Source of the DNA: Oceanobacillus piezotolerans
GTDB lineage: Bacteria > Bacillota > Bacilli > Bacillales > Amphibacillaceae
Direction: 5' to 3'
Assembly (NCBI RefSeq): GCF_003665065.1
Contig: NZ_RCHR01000003.1
Location: forward strand, 248,001 to 312,000
Length of the DNA stretch: 64,000 nt
Made by a program: the position numbers and the translations under genes. The notes beneath the pieces are model-generated. The model was not told the origin of the DNA and made no database searches. It worked only from the letters and a program-made list of their open reading frames with translations. The first letter of the stretch is position 1. Each line of letters opens with the position of its first letter. Shown here piece after piece: positions 55,621-64,000 of this stretch.

Positions 55621-55693
55621 TGATTCCGACTGGACTCGAACCAGCGACCCCTACCCTGTCAAGGTAATGCTCTCCCAGCTGAGCTACGGAATC
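55621..55693 (-). tRNA. tRNA-Val (anticodon GAC)
   Basis: Full 73-nt cloverleaf on the minus strand: acceptor GATTCCG/CGGAATC, D arm GCTCAGCTGGGAGAGC, anticodon loop TTGACAG giving GAC, variable loop, T arm GGTTCGAGTCC. CCA is not encoded. It stands alone rather than in a tRNA cluster. Confidence 0.95.
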
Positions 55694-55799
55694 GTAGTGA
55701 ATAATATATGTAAGTATAATGAATTTGCTATAACGTGTCAATGTTTATTGCAGGCTAACTGGTTGTAACCCGTTAATGTGAAGAATTCGAGTAGAATAC

Positions 55800-55925
55800 A
55801 AGGCATAGTAAGTGGGGGAGTAATTTTGTCAAACACCCTATTCTTTCAAGGACCTCATACTTATACCCTAGAGATGCTTACACTCAGTGGGGATGGAATT
55901 CCCACTGAATGAAGTTTCGATATAT
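55800..55925. repeat. Dispersed repeat element
   Basis: Opens GTAAGTGGGGGAGTAATTTT like the element at 26.1 kb and closes CACTCAGTGGGGATGGAATT...CCCACTGAATGAAG, with CAGTGGG/CCCACTG able to pair. Noncoding. Confidence 0.55.
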
Positions 55926-56046
55926 AAATAATCTATTCATCGAAAAGAGAAGACTAACGTTCAACCTTATCTTTAAAAAACTCAACTGATTATGGCGATT
56001 AGTTAATCATAATTTGTATCTGGTGATTTCCCGTTTGTCCTCTGTG

Positions 56047-56988
56047 TTAATGTTCATGATTAAGATGGTTGTGTTCATTTTTACAAAGGATAGAATCCTG
56101 GTGCCCATGTTCGGGATTTTCTAATTGAATGGTTACATGGCCAATGCCGTTATGCTGCAAATGATGTTCAATCGTCCGCAGTAGAGATTGACATTCACTA
56201 ATCGTGAGATCGTGGCGAACGACAGCATGGCAGGAGAGTGCATTATGTCCACTTGTAATGCTCCAAACATGTAAGTCATGAATGCTTATAACTTCTTCGT
56301 TATTCTCTATTGTTTTAATAACTTCCTTCATATCAATATTCTTTGGTGCACCTTCCATAAGTACCTGGAAGGAGTCCAGTGTAACACGCCAACCGCTAAT
56401 CAATACCAAGATAGCAACGAGGGCACTCGCAAGTGGATCAGCCCATCCCCAGCCAAAGAACATGATTAATAAAGCTGCTGAAACAGCGCCGACTGACCCC
56501 AGCATATCGCTAAGTACGTGGAGAAAAGCTGCCCGTAAGTTTAAATTCTCCTTTGTGTCGCCGCCTCGCATTAAAATCCATGCAACAAGGATATTTACAA
56601 GTAAACCGATGATTCCGATAATCAGCATGCCACTAGAAGCAACCTCAGGAGGATTAGAGAAGCGTCTGAATGCTTCATAAAAAATAAACAGAGCAATAAT
56701 AATTAACGTAACCCCATTAAAAACGGCTGCTAGAATCTCAAATCGCTTGTATCCATAAGTTTTACTATAGTCTGCTACACGTTCACCAAGCTTAAATGCC
56801 AATAATCCAACCCCGAGTGAGATAGAATCACTTAACATATGGCCTGCATCACTAAGAAGTGCCAGACTATTAGTTAATATTCCACCTATCGCTTCAATTA
56901 CCATATAGGATGTAATGATTATAAAACTTATAAGAAGCGTTTTTTTATTTGCACCATGCGTATGATTATGCCCATGATCGTGCCCCAT
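56047..56988 (-). CDS. czcD: Cation diffusion facilitator, zinc exporter CzcD type
   Basis: 313 residues. His-rich start (GHDHGHNHTHG), six membrane helices, metal site pairs SDAGHMLSD in helix 2 and HVLSDMLGSV in helix 5, and a C-terminal cytosolic metal-binding domain ending in His-rich residues. It exports zinc, and possibly cadmium or cobalt, using protons. It follows czrA by 36 bases in the same operon. Confidence 0.93.
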   Translation of the reverse strand: MGHDHGHNHTHGANKKTLLISFIIITSYMVIEAIGGILTNSLALLSDAGHMLSDSISLGVGLLAFKLGERVADYSKTYGYKRFEILAAVFNGVTLIIIALFIFYEAFRRFSNPPEVASSGMLIIGIIGLLVNILVAWILMRGGDTKENLNLRAAFLHVLSDMLGSVGAVSAALLIMFFGWGWADPLASALVAILVLISGWRVTLDSFQVLMEGAPKNIDMKEVIKTIENNEEVISIHDLHVWSITSGHNALSCHAVVRHDLTISECQSLLRTIEHHLQHNGIGHVTIQLENPEHGHQDSILCKNEHNHLNHEH

Positions 56989-57024
56989 AATAAGACCCCC
57001 ATTTCTTAAGTATGTATATAGGTT

Positions 57025-57342
57025 TTATGCATGGCTTGCATGTTCAATCGTTTGCTTTAGTGTATGCATGACATGTTCATCATCGTGTGAATAATATAGT
57101 GTAGTTCCTTCACGGCGATATTTAACAAGTCGGAGATTTTTTAATAAACGCAATTGATGGGAGACAGTCGATTGCCTTAACTGCAAGGTATCTGCTATCT
57201 CATTGACAGAGTATTCTCTTTCGAAGAGTAAATTTAATATTCGAATCCTTGTTGGATCACTTAAGGCTTTAAATGTTTGTGAGACGACGAAAAGAATCTC
57301 TTCATCCAGGTCAGTGGTATGTTCTAATGGATCCATATACAA
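57025..57342 (-). CDS. czrA: CzrA-like ArsR-family zinc-responsive repressor
   Basis: 105 residues. The helix-turn-helix is [21 protein letters not shown], and the C-terminal helix carries the alpha-5 metal ligands (DDEH...H...EHASH), the zinc-sensing pattern of CzrA. TTG 57342 has AGGAGG seven bases upstream. It represses its own operon with czcD; the operator is just upstream. Confidence 0.92.
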   Translation of the reverse strand: MYMDPLEHTTDLDEEILFVVSQTFKALSDPTRIRILNLLFEREYSVNEIADTLQLRQSTVSHQLRLLKNLRLVKYRREGTTLYYSHDDEHVMHTLKQTIEHASHA

Positions 57343-57373
57343 TATTTCACCTCCTATATAGTACCTATATTCT

Positions 57374-57395
57374 TATATGAATATATTTGCATATA
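57374..57395. promoter_or_regulatory. CzrA-type operator
   Basis: TATATGAATAT and ATTTGCATATA halves form an imperfect palindrome about 32 bases upstream of czrA, close to the known CzrA site with TATGAA/TTCATA arms. Confidence 0.7.
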
Positions 57396-57591
57396 TGGTT
57401 ATTGTATGCCGGAGATTAAGGAATGTCAAAGTAAACAAAGATTTTTTATATAAAGGTTGTATCAAAAATAACCTAAATATACAGATAACTTTAACTTACT
57501 TCAATACACTAATGTGTAATAGATTTTTGTTGGTATGAGATTCATTTACCTGTATAATTAAATTATAAAGTAAAGAAGGAGATAAGTTGCG

Positions 57592-58443
57592 TTGATAAAT
57601 AAGAAAGTAGCGTTTGTTACAGATAGTACAGCATATGTGCCAGAGGAATTGAAAGCGCATCCGGATGTTTATGTTGTGCCGATTGTTGTTATTTCTGAAG
57701 GGGAAATATATGAGGATGGGAAAGACCTTACCTCAGAGAAATTATATGAAATAATAGAAAGTAATAAGGATGTTCCAAAAACTTCACAGCCATCCGTAGG
57801 AGTTTTTAAAGAATTGTATGAGAAGCTTAGTGAAGAGTATGATGAAGCAATCGCTATTCATGTCTCCTCTAAATTAAGTGGAACGATTTCCAGTTCAAAT
57901 GTTGCAAAGGAACAAACGAACTTTGAAGTAAAGATAATTGACTCTTACTCGCTATCTTTTGCAATAACTGAGTTGATATATAAGGGGTTATCGTGTTTAG
58001 AGCAAGGTATGGACACAGATAAAGTAGTCGATATTTTAAGTAATGAAGTAAAAAAATCCAGAAATCTCATCCTATTAGGCAATCTGGAACAGCTTTACAA
58101 GGGTGGAAGAATGTCTGGTACTCAATTATTATTGGGAAACCTACTACAAATAAAACCTGTTTTAACAATTAAAACAGATGGAGAGCTCGATGTGTATCAA
58201 CGTATTCGGACAGAAAAGAAAGCCAAAAACCGAATGCTAGAAATATTCCTTCAATCTGTTAAAGAAAATCAGGTTCAGCGGGTTGGTATTATGCACGGTA
58301 ATGATTTAGCTGGAGCGTTAGCGCTTAAAGCTAAACTGGTGGAAGAAATACCTGAACTTGAAATCATTATTGGTGAGATAAGTTCGTCCTTAATTGTTCA
58401 TGCAGGTCAGGGTACAATTGGAGTTTTTTGGCAGGAAGGATGA
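57592..58443 (+). CDS. DegV family fatty-acid-binding protein
   Basis: 283 residues. DegV fold: FVTDSTAYVPEEL, the VPKTSQPSVG loop, HVSSKLSGTISSS, YKGGRMSG and HAGQGTIGVFW. DegV (FakB) proteins bind fatty acids for phosphorylation by FakA. TTG start with AAGGAG ten bases upstream. Ends at a terminator shared with guaC. Confidence 0.92.
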   Translation: MINKKVAFVTDSTAYVPEELKAHPDVYVVPIVVISEGEIYEDGKDLTSEKLYEIIESNKDVPKTSQPSVGVFKELYEKLSEEYDEAIAIHVSSKLSGTISSSNVAKEQTNFEVKIIDSYSLSFAITELIYKGLSCLEQGMDTDKVVDILSNEVKKSRNLILLGNLEQLYKGGRMSGTQLLLGNLLQIKPVLTIKTDGELDVYQRIRTEKKAKNRMLEIFLQSVKENQVQRVGIMHGNDLAGALALKAKLVEEIPELEIIIGEISSSLIVHAGQGTIGVFWQEG

Positions 58444-58515
58444 GGGGAAAGAGGAACTTAGCCTTGTCTATATTAGTGCAGTTAACGTTCTATCATTTAT
58501 ATTGAGATATGAATT

Positions 58516-58546
58516 AGAGCGAGTAAAAATACTCGCTCTTTTTGCT
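58516..58546. terminator. Bidirectional terminator, degV / guaC
   Basis: AGAGCGAGTA and TACTCGCTCT arms, four A loop, T tract. Confidence 0.88.
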
Positions 58547-58547
58547 T

Positions 58548-59531
58548 TTAATATACTTTATCACCGTTAAATATAGAGTTTTTTACAATGACATAGTCCA
58601 CGTTGCGGATGGCATCTAGTTTATTTCCACCAGCATATGAGATAGAGGATTGAAGGTCTTGCTCCATTTCAATTAACGTGTCTTTTAATTTACCTTTGTA
58701 TTCCACAAACATCTTCTTGCCTTCGACGTTCTTCTTTTCACCTTTTTGGTATTCGGAAGCAGAACCGAAATACTCTTTGAATTTTTTACCATCACGTTCT
58801 ACTGTTTCACCAGGTGATTCTTCATGACCAGCAAATAGTGAGCCAATCATAACCATTGATGCACCAAAACGAACCGACTTAGCAATATCTCCATGTGTAC
58901 GGATTCCGCCGTCCGCAATAATTGGTTTACTTGCAGCTTTTGCACACCATCTAAGAGCAGCTAACTGCCAGCCACCTGTTCCAAATCCAGTTTTAATCTT
59001 TGTAATACAAACCTTACCAGGTCCAATTCCAACCTTGGTAGCATCTGCACCAGCGTTCTCTAATTCTCGAACTGCTTCAGGTGTACCAACATTTCCAGCA
59101 ATTACAAAGCTATTAGGAAGATGTTTTTTAATATGCTTAATCATATTAATAACTGCATTTGAATGCCCATGAGCTATATCAATAGTGATGAATTCTGGAA
59201 TAAGGTTTTCATTTGCTAATTCTTGAATGAAATCATATTCTTCAGCCTTTACACCAACACTAATAGAAGCAATTAGGTCACGTTCTTGCATTTTTTTCAC
59301 GAAATCTGCACGTTTTTCTGGTTCAAAACGATGCATAATATAGAAGTATCCATTTTCAGCTAACTTCAATGCAATATTTTCATCAATAATTGTCTGCATA
59401 TTAGCAGGAACTACTGGCAACTTGAAATTATATCCGCCAAAAGAAATTGTAGTATCACATTCTGAACGACTATCTACAATACATTTTGCAGGAATTAATT
59501 GTATATCTTCATAATCAAACACGTTATCCAT
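58548..59531 (-). CDS. guaC: GMP reductase
   Basis: 327 residues of the IMPDH/GMPR barrel. It reduces GMP to IMP with NADPH. The catalytic Cys is in [17 protein letters not shown], with [11 protein letters not shown] and [15 protein letters not shown]. No CBS domains, which separates it from IMP dehydrogenase. ATG 59531 has GAGG eight bases upstream; GTG 59540 is a weaker choice. Confidence 0.93.
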   Translation of the reverse strand: MDNVFDYEDIQLIPAKCIVDSRSECDTTISFGGYNFKLPVVPANMQTIIDENIALKLAENGYFYIMHRFEPEKRADFVKKMQERDLIASISVGVKAEEYDFIQELANENLIPEFITIDIAHGHSNAVINMIKHIKKHLPNSFVIAGNVGTPEAVRELENAGADATKVGIGPGKVCITKIKTGFGTGGWQLAALRWCAKAASKPIIADGGIRTHGDIAKSVRFGASMVMIGSLFAGHEESPGETVERDGKKFKEYFGSASEYQKGEKKNVEGKKMFVEYKGKLKDTLIEMEQDLQSSISYAGGNKLDAIRNVDYVIVKNSIFNGDKVY

Positions 59532-59752
59532 GTTATCCACCTCTAAATACGAATATTATTTTGATTGCTTAATCTTAATGTTCGCCAATAGCTAATATAC
59601 ATCAATTTTCAATTTCTGTAAAGATTTATATCTTGTAAAAGCGTTCTAATTTTTCCGACACTTGTTGGAAATGTTCTTTTATCCTTTTCTGAATTAGTTT
59701 AGAATATACAGTAGTTACGCTATTACGGGTGGATAGGAAGGGAGTAAACAGA

Positions 59753-60712
59753 ATGCAGGAGAATGTCGAGATTATACCGATTATGGTAGATACTCCGTCC
59801 AACCTGAAAACAACTAACTTTTATTTGGTTAAAGAAGGTAGCCGGATTATTTTAGTTGATGCGGGTTGGAATCATAAAACAAACTGGCAAGCACTTCTTG
59901 ATAAATTGGACCAATATGGTTGGACAATAAAAGATATAGATGCCATTGTGCTTACTCATAATCATATTGATCACGTCGGGCTGATCAATCAGATAATAGC
60001 TTTGAATGATGTTCCCATTTATGCCCAAGAGCACGCGATTCCGCGATTAAAAAGGGATCCTGCTTTTTTTAACATGAGAGTCGAATTTTACACGCGTCTT
60101 TATGAAGAAATGGGCTGCGGGAAAGAAGGAGAAAGGCAGATTAATCTGTTGCTTGAAAAGATGCGATTAAATGAGGGGATGGGCATCCATACAGATATTA
60201 AGAAAATTGAAGCATTTCATACCATCGCGGAGATTATTCATACTCCCGGACATTCTCCAGACCAGATTGCAATTCTTTACAATCAGCGTCAGGATGCATT
60301 GGTTGGTGATTTGCTTATCCAGCATATTTCCAGTAATGCATTAGTCGAACCAGATCCAAACGGAGAAAGATTACCAACTCTTCTTCAGCACTATGATTCC
60401 TTACAACGAATACGGGAGATACCAATCAAAAGAGCCTTCTCAGGTCATGGAAAGATTATAGAAGACGTAGTTCCGTTGATTGATAAACGGTTAAGTGGGA
60501 TTGTGAACAAATCGGAGAAACTAAAGGATTTAATTGCTGAGGGGCATTTAACAGCTGCTGATATCGCTCAAACTTATTATAAAAAATTGTATGAAACACA
60601 ATTTTCATTAGTGATGTCAGAAATTATTGGGCATCTTGATTACTTGGAAGACAAAGGAGAGGTTGGAAAGGAAAAGAAAGGTGGAATTTGGCATTATAGC
60701 TTAATTGGATAA
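59753..60712 (+). CDS. Metallo-beta-lactamase fold hydrolase
   Basis: 319 residues. Zinc motif THNHIDH at residues 68-74, then TPGHSPDQIAI, VGDLL and a late FSGHGKII. A C-terminal winged-helix-like part (DKGEVGKEKKGGIWHYSL) fits the YqjP/YflN hydrolase group. GGGAG precedes ATG 59753. Substrate unknown. Confidence 0.88.
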   Translation: MQENVEIIPIMVDTPSNLKTTNFYLVKEGSRIILVDAGWNHKTNWQALLDKLDQYGWTIKDIDAIVLTHNHIDHVGLINQIIALNDVPIYAQEHAIPRLKRDPAFFNMRVEFYTRLYEEMGCGKEGERQINLLLEKMRLNEGMGIHTDIKKIEAFHTIAEIIHTPGHSPDQIAILYNQRQDALVGDLLIQHISSNALVEPDPNGERLPTLLQHYDSLQRIREIPIKRAFSGHGKIIEDVVPLIDKRLSGIVNKSEKLKDLIAEGHLTAADIAQTYYKKLYETQFSLVMSEIIGHLDYLEDKGEVGKEKKGGIWHYSLIG

Positions 60713-60781
60713 ACTTTGCTTGCCTACATATTTCATGAATCGGGTTATCGTGGAAACAGAAATAGGAGGAATACGAGAAAA

Positions 60782-60808
60782 AAGACTATCCTTTAAAGAT
60801 AGTCATTA
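60782..60808 (-). terminator. Terminator of the 51-residue gene
   Basis: GACTATC and GATAGTC arms, with six T on the minus strand after the stem. Confidence 0.75.
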
Positions 60809-60811
60809 AAA

Positions 60812-60967
60812 TTAAAAACGTGTATTCTTATCATTCTGATTTAATACCTGTACTAAGTTATCTTTCTGTTTGGACCCATCGGGCGGCTGCATTCCACTTT
60901 TCTTTTCAAAATAGACAGCTATGACACCTATAATTAGTAAAGGTGAGAGAATGACTAACCAAAGCAT
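60812..60967 (-). CDS. 51-residue single-helix membrane protein
   Basis: ATG 60967 with GGAGGGA upstream opens 51 codons: LWLVILSPLLIIGVIAVYF as one membrane helix, then a basic polar tail (EKKSGMQPPDGSKQKDN). Followed at once by a terminator. Too small for the usual ORF cut-off. Function unknown. Confidence 0.75.
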   Translation of the reverse strand: MLWLVILSPLLIIGVIAVYFEKKSGMQPPDGSKQKDNLVQVLNQNDKNTRF

Positions 60968-61086
60968 AGAGATCCCTCCGTTATCGATTTTGACTTACTG
61001 GCTTATACGTTCACATGAAGAAAAGGTTTCATACTAAATGAGATATTGAGAGATACTAAAAAGGAAATATAAGTGGAGGTGTCCTA

Positions 61087-61230
61087 ATGAGTCGAAAAAA
61101 TAATGGTGGTTTCAGTGACGAACAGAAAGTTAGAAAAGAATTATCTCACCAGTTTGATCATGAATTTGCTAACGAACCACTAACTGCTGAAGAAAAATAT
61201 AATAATAAAAAGACGAAAAAAAGACAGTAA
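61087..61230 (+). CDS. 47-residue polar protein, possible small spore protein
   Basis: ATG 61087 with GGAGGTG upstream opens 47 codons: a polar start (SRKNNGGFSDEQKVRKEL), an acidic middle (FDHEFANEPLTAEEKYNN) and a basic end (KKTKKRQ). Small size and composition suit minor small acid-soluble spore proteins, but I cannot assign a family. Confidence 0.65.
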   Translation: MSRKNNGGFSDEQKVRKELSHQFDHEFANEPLTAEEKYNNKKTKKRQ

Positions 61231-61313
61231 AAATATATCTAAAATTGAATCTGTATCAGGTTATTTTTTACTTTAGAAATGAAAGTGCAAATTCAATGAA
61301 ACATAGCAGCATG

Positions 61314-61368
61314 CAGTAGCAGGAAAATTCACACTTGAATTAGCTCCTGCTATTATTTTTTTGTTAAT
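61314..61368 (+). terminator. Terminator after the 47-residue gene
   Basis: AGTAGCAGGA and TCCTGCTATT arms with an inner ATTCA/TGAAT and seven T. The rest of 61231-61576 shows no gene. Confidence 0.7.
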
Positions 61369-61576
61369 GCTAATGGATTCAAAGCCTAATGAGTTATCGA
61401 AGGAAAGAAAAAGTTGCGTATTCGGCCACTCATAGGACGTATAATCAGGGGAAATGATAGTCGTATCCCCTAAATAAACCCAGTTGGCAATTCTCTTTCC
61501 CTATGTTAATCTATTTCTTTATGTTACTGCTTGAATAAGTTATCATAGAATGGATGAACGGTAAGGAGTCGTAACT

Positions 61577-62302
61577 ATGGATAAGTTTCTAACATACGAA
61601 GAAATACAAGATCGAATGATGGAACTGCAAGATAAATATGAAATAGATGAAGATCATTTTTATGGTATTGTCGAGCACTGGGCTAATGCAGAAATTTCCA
61701 TAGAAAATAAGATTTTAGCTAGTTTTCAAGGATTATTGCAGGTTGTCAGTGAACAAATAACGCAGATGGAAAAAGCGGTAGATATAGAAGCAACGTGTAG
61801 GATGGGTTGTGCCTTCTGTTGCTATTTCCCGATCATCGTTAATGAGATGGAAGCAAAGCTAATGAAAAAAGCAATAGAGCAATTTCCTGCAGATAGACGG
61901 ACGGCAATTGAACGCCATCTAGCAGACTATTATGAGAAGCAGGAGCCAGTTATTAAACAATTGACCTCCTTAGAAAGAGATACAGATGGGGAATTTAAAA
62001 ATGAATATCGAAAACGCTTCTTGCCTTGCCCCTTGCTAGATACAAAAACGAATCAGTGTATGGCTTATGAAGTTCGTCCCATCCCTTGCAGAACATATGT
62101 AAACTATACAAATCCAGATGTTTGTGCAGATAATTTAATGCCAAAGGAAACGGTCAGTTTTGAATTCTTATATGAACAATATATGGGAGCATTAAATGAA
62201 TTTATGCAGTTTTTATACGAAGAAGAGGGAGATACGGCGTTTATTACGTATCCCGATGACTTATATCGAGAAGATTATTTAGTAAACTGGTTTAGACGTT
62301 GA
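61577..62302 (+). CDS. YkgJ family cysteine cluster protein
   Basis: 241 residues. Cys cluster CRMGCAFCC around residues 76-84, and LPCPLLDTKTNQCMAYEVRP followed by IPCRTY, the CxxxCxxCC...C...C...C pattern of the YkgJ/UPF0153 family, thought to bind zinc or an Fe-S cluster. AAGGAG precedes ATG 61577. Function unknown. Confidence 0.85.
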   Translation: MDKFLTYEEIQDRMMELQDKYEIDEDHFYGIVEHWANAEISIENKILASFQGLLQVVSEQITQMEKAVDIEATCRMGCAFCCYFPIIVNEMEAKLMKKAIEQFPADRRTAIERHLADYYEKQEPVIKQLTSLERDTDGEFKNEYRKRFLPCPLLDTKTNQCMAYEVRPIPCRTYVNYTNPDVCADNLMPKETVSFEFLYEQYMGALNEFMQFLYEEEGDTAFITYPDDLYREDYLVNWFRR

Positions 62303-62324
62303 ATATAATATAGGAAGTATAATG

Positions 62325-62362
62325 GAAGAAGGCTCTGCACCAAGTGGTTTGCAAAGCCTTCT
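62325..62362. terminator. Terminator after the cysteine cluster gene
   Basis: GAAGGCTCTGCA pairs imperfectly with TGCAAAGCCTTC, T-rich tail. Confidence 0.7.
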
Positions 62363-62377
62363 TTCATTACTTTCTTC

Positions 62378-62824
62378 CTACTGTGGGATGAACCCTTCCT
62401 GATGGAGATAGTCAGCTGCTGCGCGATACGTGGTATAGGTTCCATCTAATAGGTCACCAGAATAAATATCCCACGTATCAAATTCATGTATAATGGTGAG
62501 GGTTTGTTTTTCTTTATTTACCCATGTTTCTTGGAAAGGTTCTTTCTCTCCAAGGGAAGCAATAGATTGCTGTATTATCGAACGCAATTCTTCTTCTGAA
62601 AAATCACGAATGTTGGTCATTCCCTTGGTATCATTTTTTTGATAACCTTCTATTTTTTCTGTATAAACAAACCCATTTCCATTAGGATGCAGATGATATA
62701 CAACGATTTTCTTTTCGTAAATACTGTCGGGATAATGAAAATTCACACGCCCCAAGGATATATCGTGTCTTGCAAGTTCATTAAACGATTCAACAATCTT
62801 TAACTTTTCTTCAAAGGTAAGCAT
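62378..62824 (-). CDS. Conserved protein of unknown function
   Basis: 148 residues, soluble. Starts LTFEEKLKIVESFNELARHD and includes GRVNFHYPDS, YHLHPNGNGFVYTEKI and YTTYRAAADYLHQEGFIP at the end. Looks like a small alpha/beta protein; the YRAAADYL end resembles a conserved helix of many small Bacillus proteins. A GGAGG site precedes the ATG at 62824. No family named with confidence. Confidence 0.7.
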   Translation of the reverse strand: MLTFEEKLKIVESFNELARHDISLGRVNFHYPDSIYEKKIVVYHLHPNGNGFVYTEKIEGYQKNDTKGMTNIRDFSEEELRSIIQQSIASLGEKEPFQETWVNKEKQTLTIIHEFDTWDIYSGDLLDGTYTTYRAAADYLHQEGFIPQ

Positions 62825-62978
62825 AAATCCTCCATATATATATTGATTTCTTATATATTATATCACTCATAATTTGAATAATACTAGATAATAGTAGGGT
62901 AAGGAAAGACAGATGCCTGCAAGTTAATTATAATAAGGTAACTACATAGATAGTTTTTATATATTGGAGAGGTGGAAC

Positions 62979-63770
62979 ATGAAAGATTTAAGGAATAAAA
63001 ACATTCTCATCACAGGTGCTTCTTCTGGCATTGGAGAAAAAGTTGCAATCAAAGCTGCGGAAAAGGGAGCAAATCTCATTTTAGTAGCTCGTTCAGAGGA
63101 GAAATTAAAACGTATCCGTGATGGGATCCAGGAGAAAACCTCTGCCCAGTGCATATATTATGTGCTTGATGTAAGCGATTTGGATCAGGTCCAACTAATC
63201 TTTAAAAAGATCATAAAGGAAGTTGGAAGCATTGATATTCTTTTAAATAATGCTGGTTTTGGTATCTTTGATTCCATCGAGGAAGCTAGCCTGGATGATA
63301 TGAAACAGATGTTTTCAGTAAATGTATTAGGGTTGATTGCTTGTACAAAAGCGGTTCTGCCAACTATGCTGGAGAAAAATGGAGGCCATATTATTAATAT
63401 TGCTTCACAGGCTGGCAAGCTTGCTACCCCTAAATCAAGCGGGTATTCCGCTACAAAACATGCAGTTCTTGGCTTCACGAATAGTATTCGTCTGGAGCTT
63501 AAAGATACAGGTATATATGTCTCCGCTGTTAATCCTGGACCAATTGAGACTAACTTTTTTACAACAGCAGATAAATCCGGGACGTATGTCAAAAATGTTA
63601 AACGTTATATGCTTTCCTCAGATAGAGTTGCAAGTCAAATTATCTCCTTAATGGAAAATCCGCGGCGAGAGCTCAATATTCCGCGCTGGATGAATGTTGG
63701 AAGTATACTTTATTTATTATTTCCTTCTGTTGCAGATAAATTACTTGGAAATATCCTCAATAAGAAGTAG
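62979..63770 (+). CDS. Short-chain dehydrogenase/reductase (YqjQ-like)
   Basis: 263 residues, classical SDR: TGASSGIG cofactor motif, NNAG, catalytic Ser (IIN-IASQAG) and YSATKHA active-site motif, PGPIETNF. A C-terminal hydrophobic stretch (VGSILYLLFPSVADKLL) suggests membrane association. GAGAGGTGG precedes ATG 62979; the longer frame from 62964 is unsupported. Substrate unknown. Confidence 0.9.
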   Translation: MKDLRNKNILITGASSGIGEKVAIKAAEKGANLILVARSEEKLKRIRDGIQEKTSAQCIYYVLDVSDLDQVQLIFKKIIKEVGSIDILLNNAGFGIFDSIEEASLDDMKQMFSVNVLGLIACTKAVLPTMLEKNGGHIINIASQAGKLATPKSSGYSATKHAVLGFTNSIRLELKDTGIYVSAVNPGPIETNFFTTADKSGTYVKNVKRYMLSSDRVASQIISLMENPRRELNIPRWMNVGSILYLLFPSVADKLLGNILNKK

Positions 63771-63835
63771 AGAATGGTGGAAAATAGGAATATAGTTTGT
63801 ATACGAGCCCCAAAAAATAAGTAGTAGAATGACAA

Positions 63836-63867
63836 AAGAAGTACTTAATAGAGTGCTTCTTTTTTAC
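63836..63867 (+). terminator. Terminator of the SDR gene
   Basis: AAGAAGTAC and GTGCTTCTT arms with six T. The remaining bases to 64000 are AT-rich with no supportable gene. Confidence 0.75.
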
Positions 63868-64000
63868 TATGAAATAAAACTGTAATATAACCCTAACATT
63901 GGTGACATTTTTGCTTGCTATACTAAATTGGCAATAGTTACTAATAATATATTCACATAACTGCAAACTACAATTATACATAAACCTTCCAATTAAGCGG

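Noticed and set aside
55559..55741. 60-codon minus-strand frame
   Set aside because: It runs through the tRNA-Val gene; the apparent VAQLGEH segment is tRNA sequence.

Overview
The window looks like chromosome of a low-GC, endospore-forming Bacillaceae. The evidence is the AT-rich sequence, AGGAGG-type ribosome binding sites, many TTG and GTG starts, spore coat genes (cotO, a cotY/cotZ-type gene), and gene order that follows the Bacillus subtilis yitU-yitW and yjzD-med-fabH-fabF-yjbA-trpS-yjbC-spx-mecA-coiA-pepF-yjbH-yjbI-yjbK-yjbM-nadK-yjbO-prpE blocks. Placement near Oceanobacillus, Virgibacillus or Ornithinibacillus is only an inference from overall feel.

Layout. 1-3.6 kb: end of a yitU-like HAD phosphatase, yitV, yitW, a UppP phosphatase, an unknown Gly/Tyr-rich protein and yjzD. 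3.7-7.7 kb: a Rossmann-like protein, the lipoprotein Med, then fabH-fabF behind a FapR-like operator. 7.9-10.3 kb: a small membrane protein, yjbA, and trpS behind a tryptophan T-box. 10.4-11.1 kb: a noncoding array of 52-bp tandem repeats. 11.2-13.7 kb: a NERD-domain protein and a membrane-anchored putative glycoside hydrolase. 13.8-25.9 kb: the competence, proteolysis and stress block yjbC, spx, mecA, coiA, pepF, spxH (yjbH), globin yjbI, CYTH yjbK, RelQ yjbM, NAD kinase, RluD-type yjbO and prpE. Between pepF and yjbH lie three tandem copies of an RsaE/RoxS-type small RNA, each with its own promoter and a ResD-like box at identical spacing. 26-31 kb: mgtE, a GC-rich repeat block, cotO, a cotZ-type gene, small unknown proteins and a YetF-type membrane protein. 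31.4-36.9 kb: yjcF-yjcG-yjcH and a heterodimeric ABC exporter. 37-39.5 kb: lysine-riboswitch-controlled dapA facing an aminotransferase.

39.7-45.7 kb is a glycerol-phosphate type ABC importer (ugpC-ugpA-ugpE-ugpB) followed by a cytosolic and a lipoprotein glycerophosphodiester phosphodiesterase, a coherent uptake and hydrolysis unit. 46-52.4 kb is an IclR regulator divergent from a six-gene oxalocrotonate branch of catechol-type meta-cleavage (dehydrogenase, hydratase, acetaldehyde dehydrogenase, aldolase, decarboxylase, tautomerase). It converts 2-hydroxymuconic semialdehyde to pyruvate and acetyl-CoA, but no ring-cleavage dioxygenase is present. 52.5-55.7 kb: a Lin0512-family protein, an ECF transporter S component, a secreted NlpC/P60 protein that has lost all three catalytic residues, a frameshifted integrase remnant and tRNA-Val(GAC). 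56-64 kb: a zinc-type czrA-czcD pair, degV, guaC, a metallo-beta-lactamase-fold protein, two very small genes, a cysteine-cluster protein, an unknown protein and an SDR oxidoreductase.

The strongest candidates for something new are the triple RsaE/RoxS locus, the 52-bp repeat array with a probable solitary relative 42 kb away, the NlpC/P60 pseudoenzyme and the GC-rich hairpin block. Several dispersed noncoding repeats recur across the window, one of them inside the aromatic operon.
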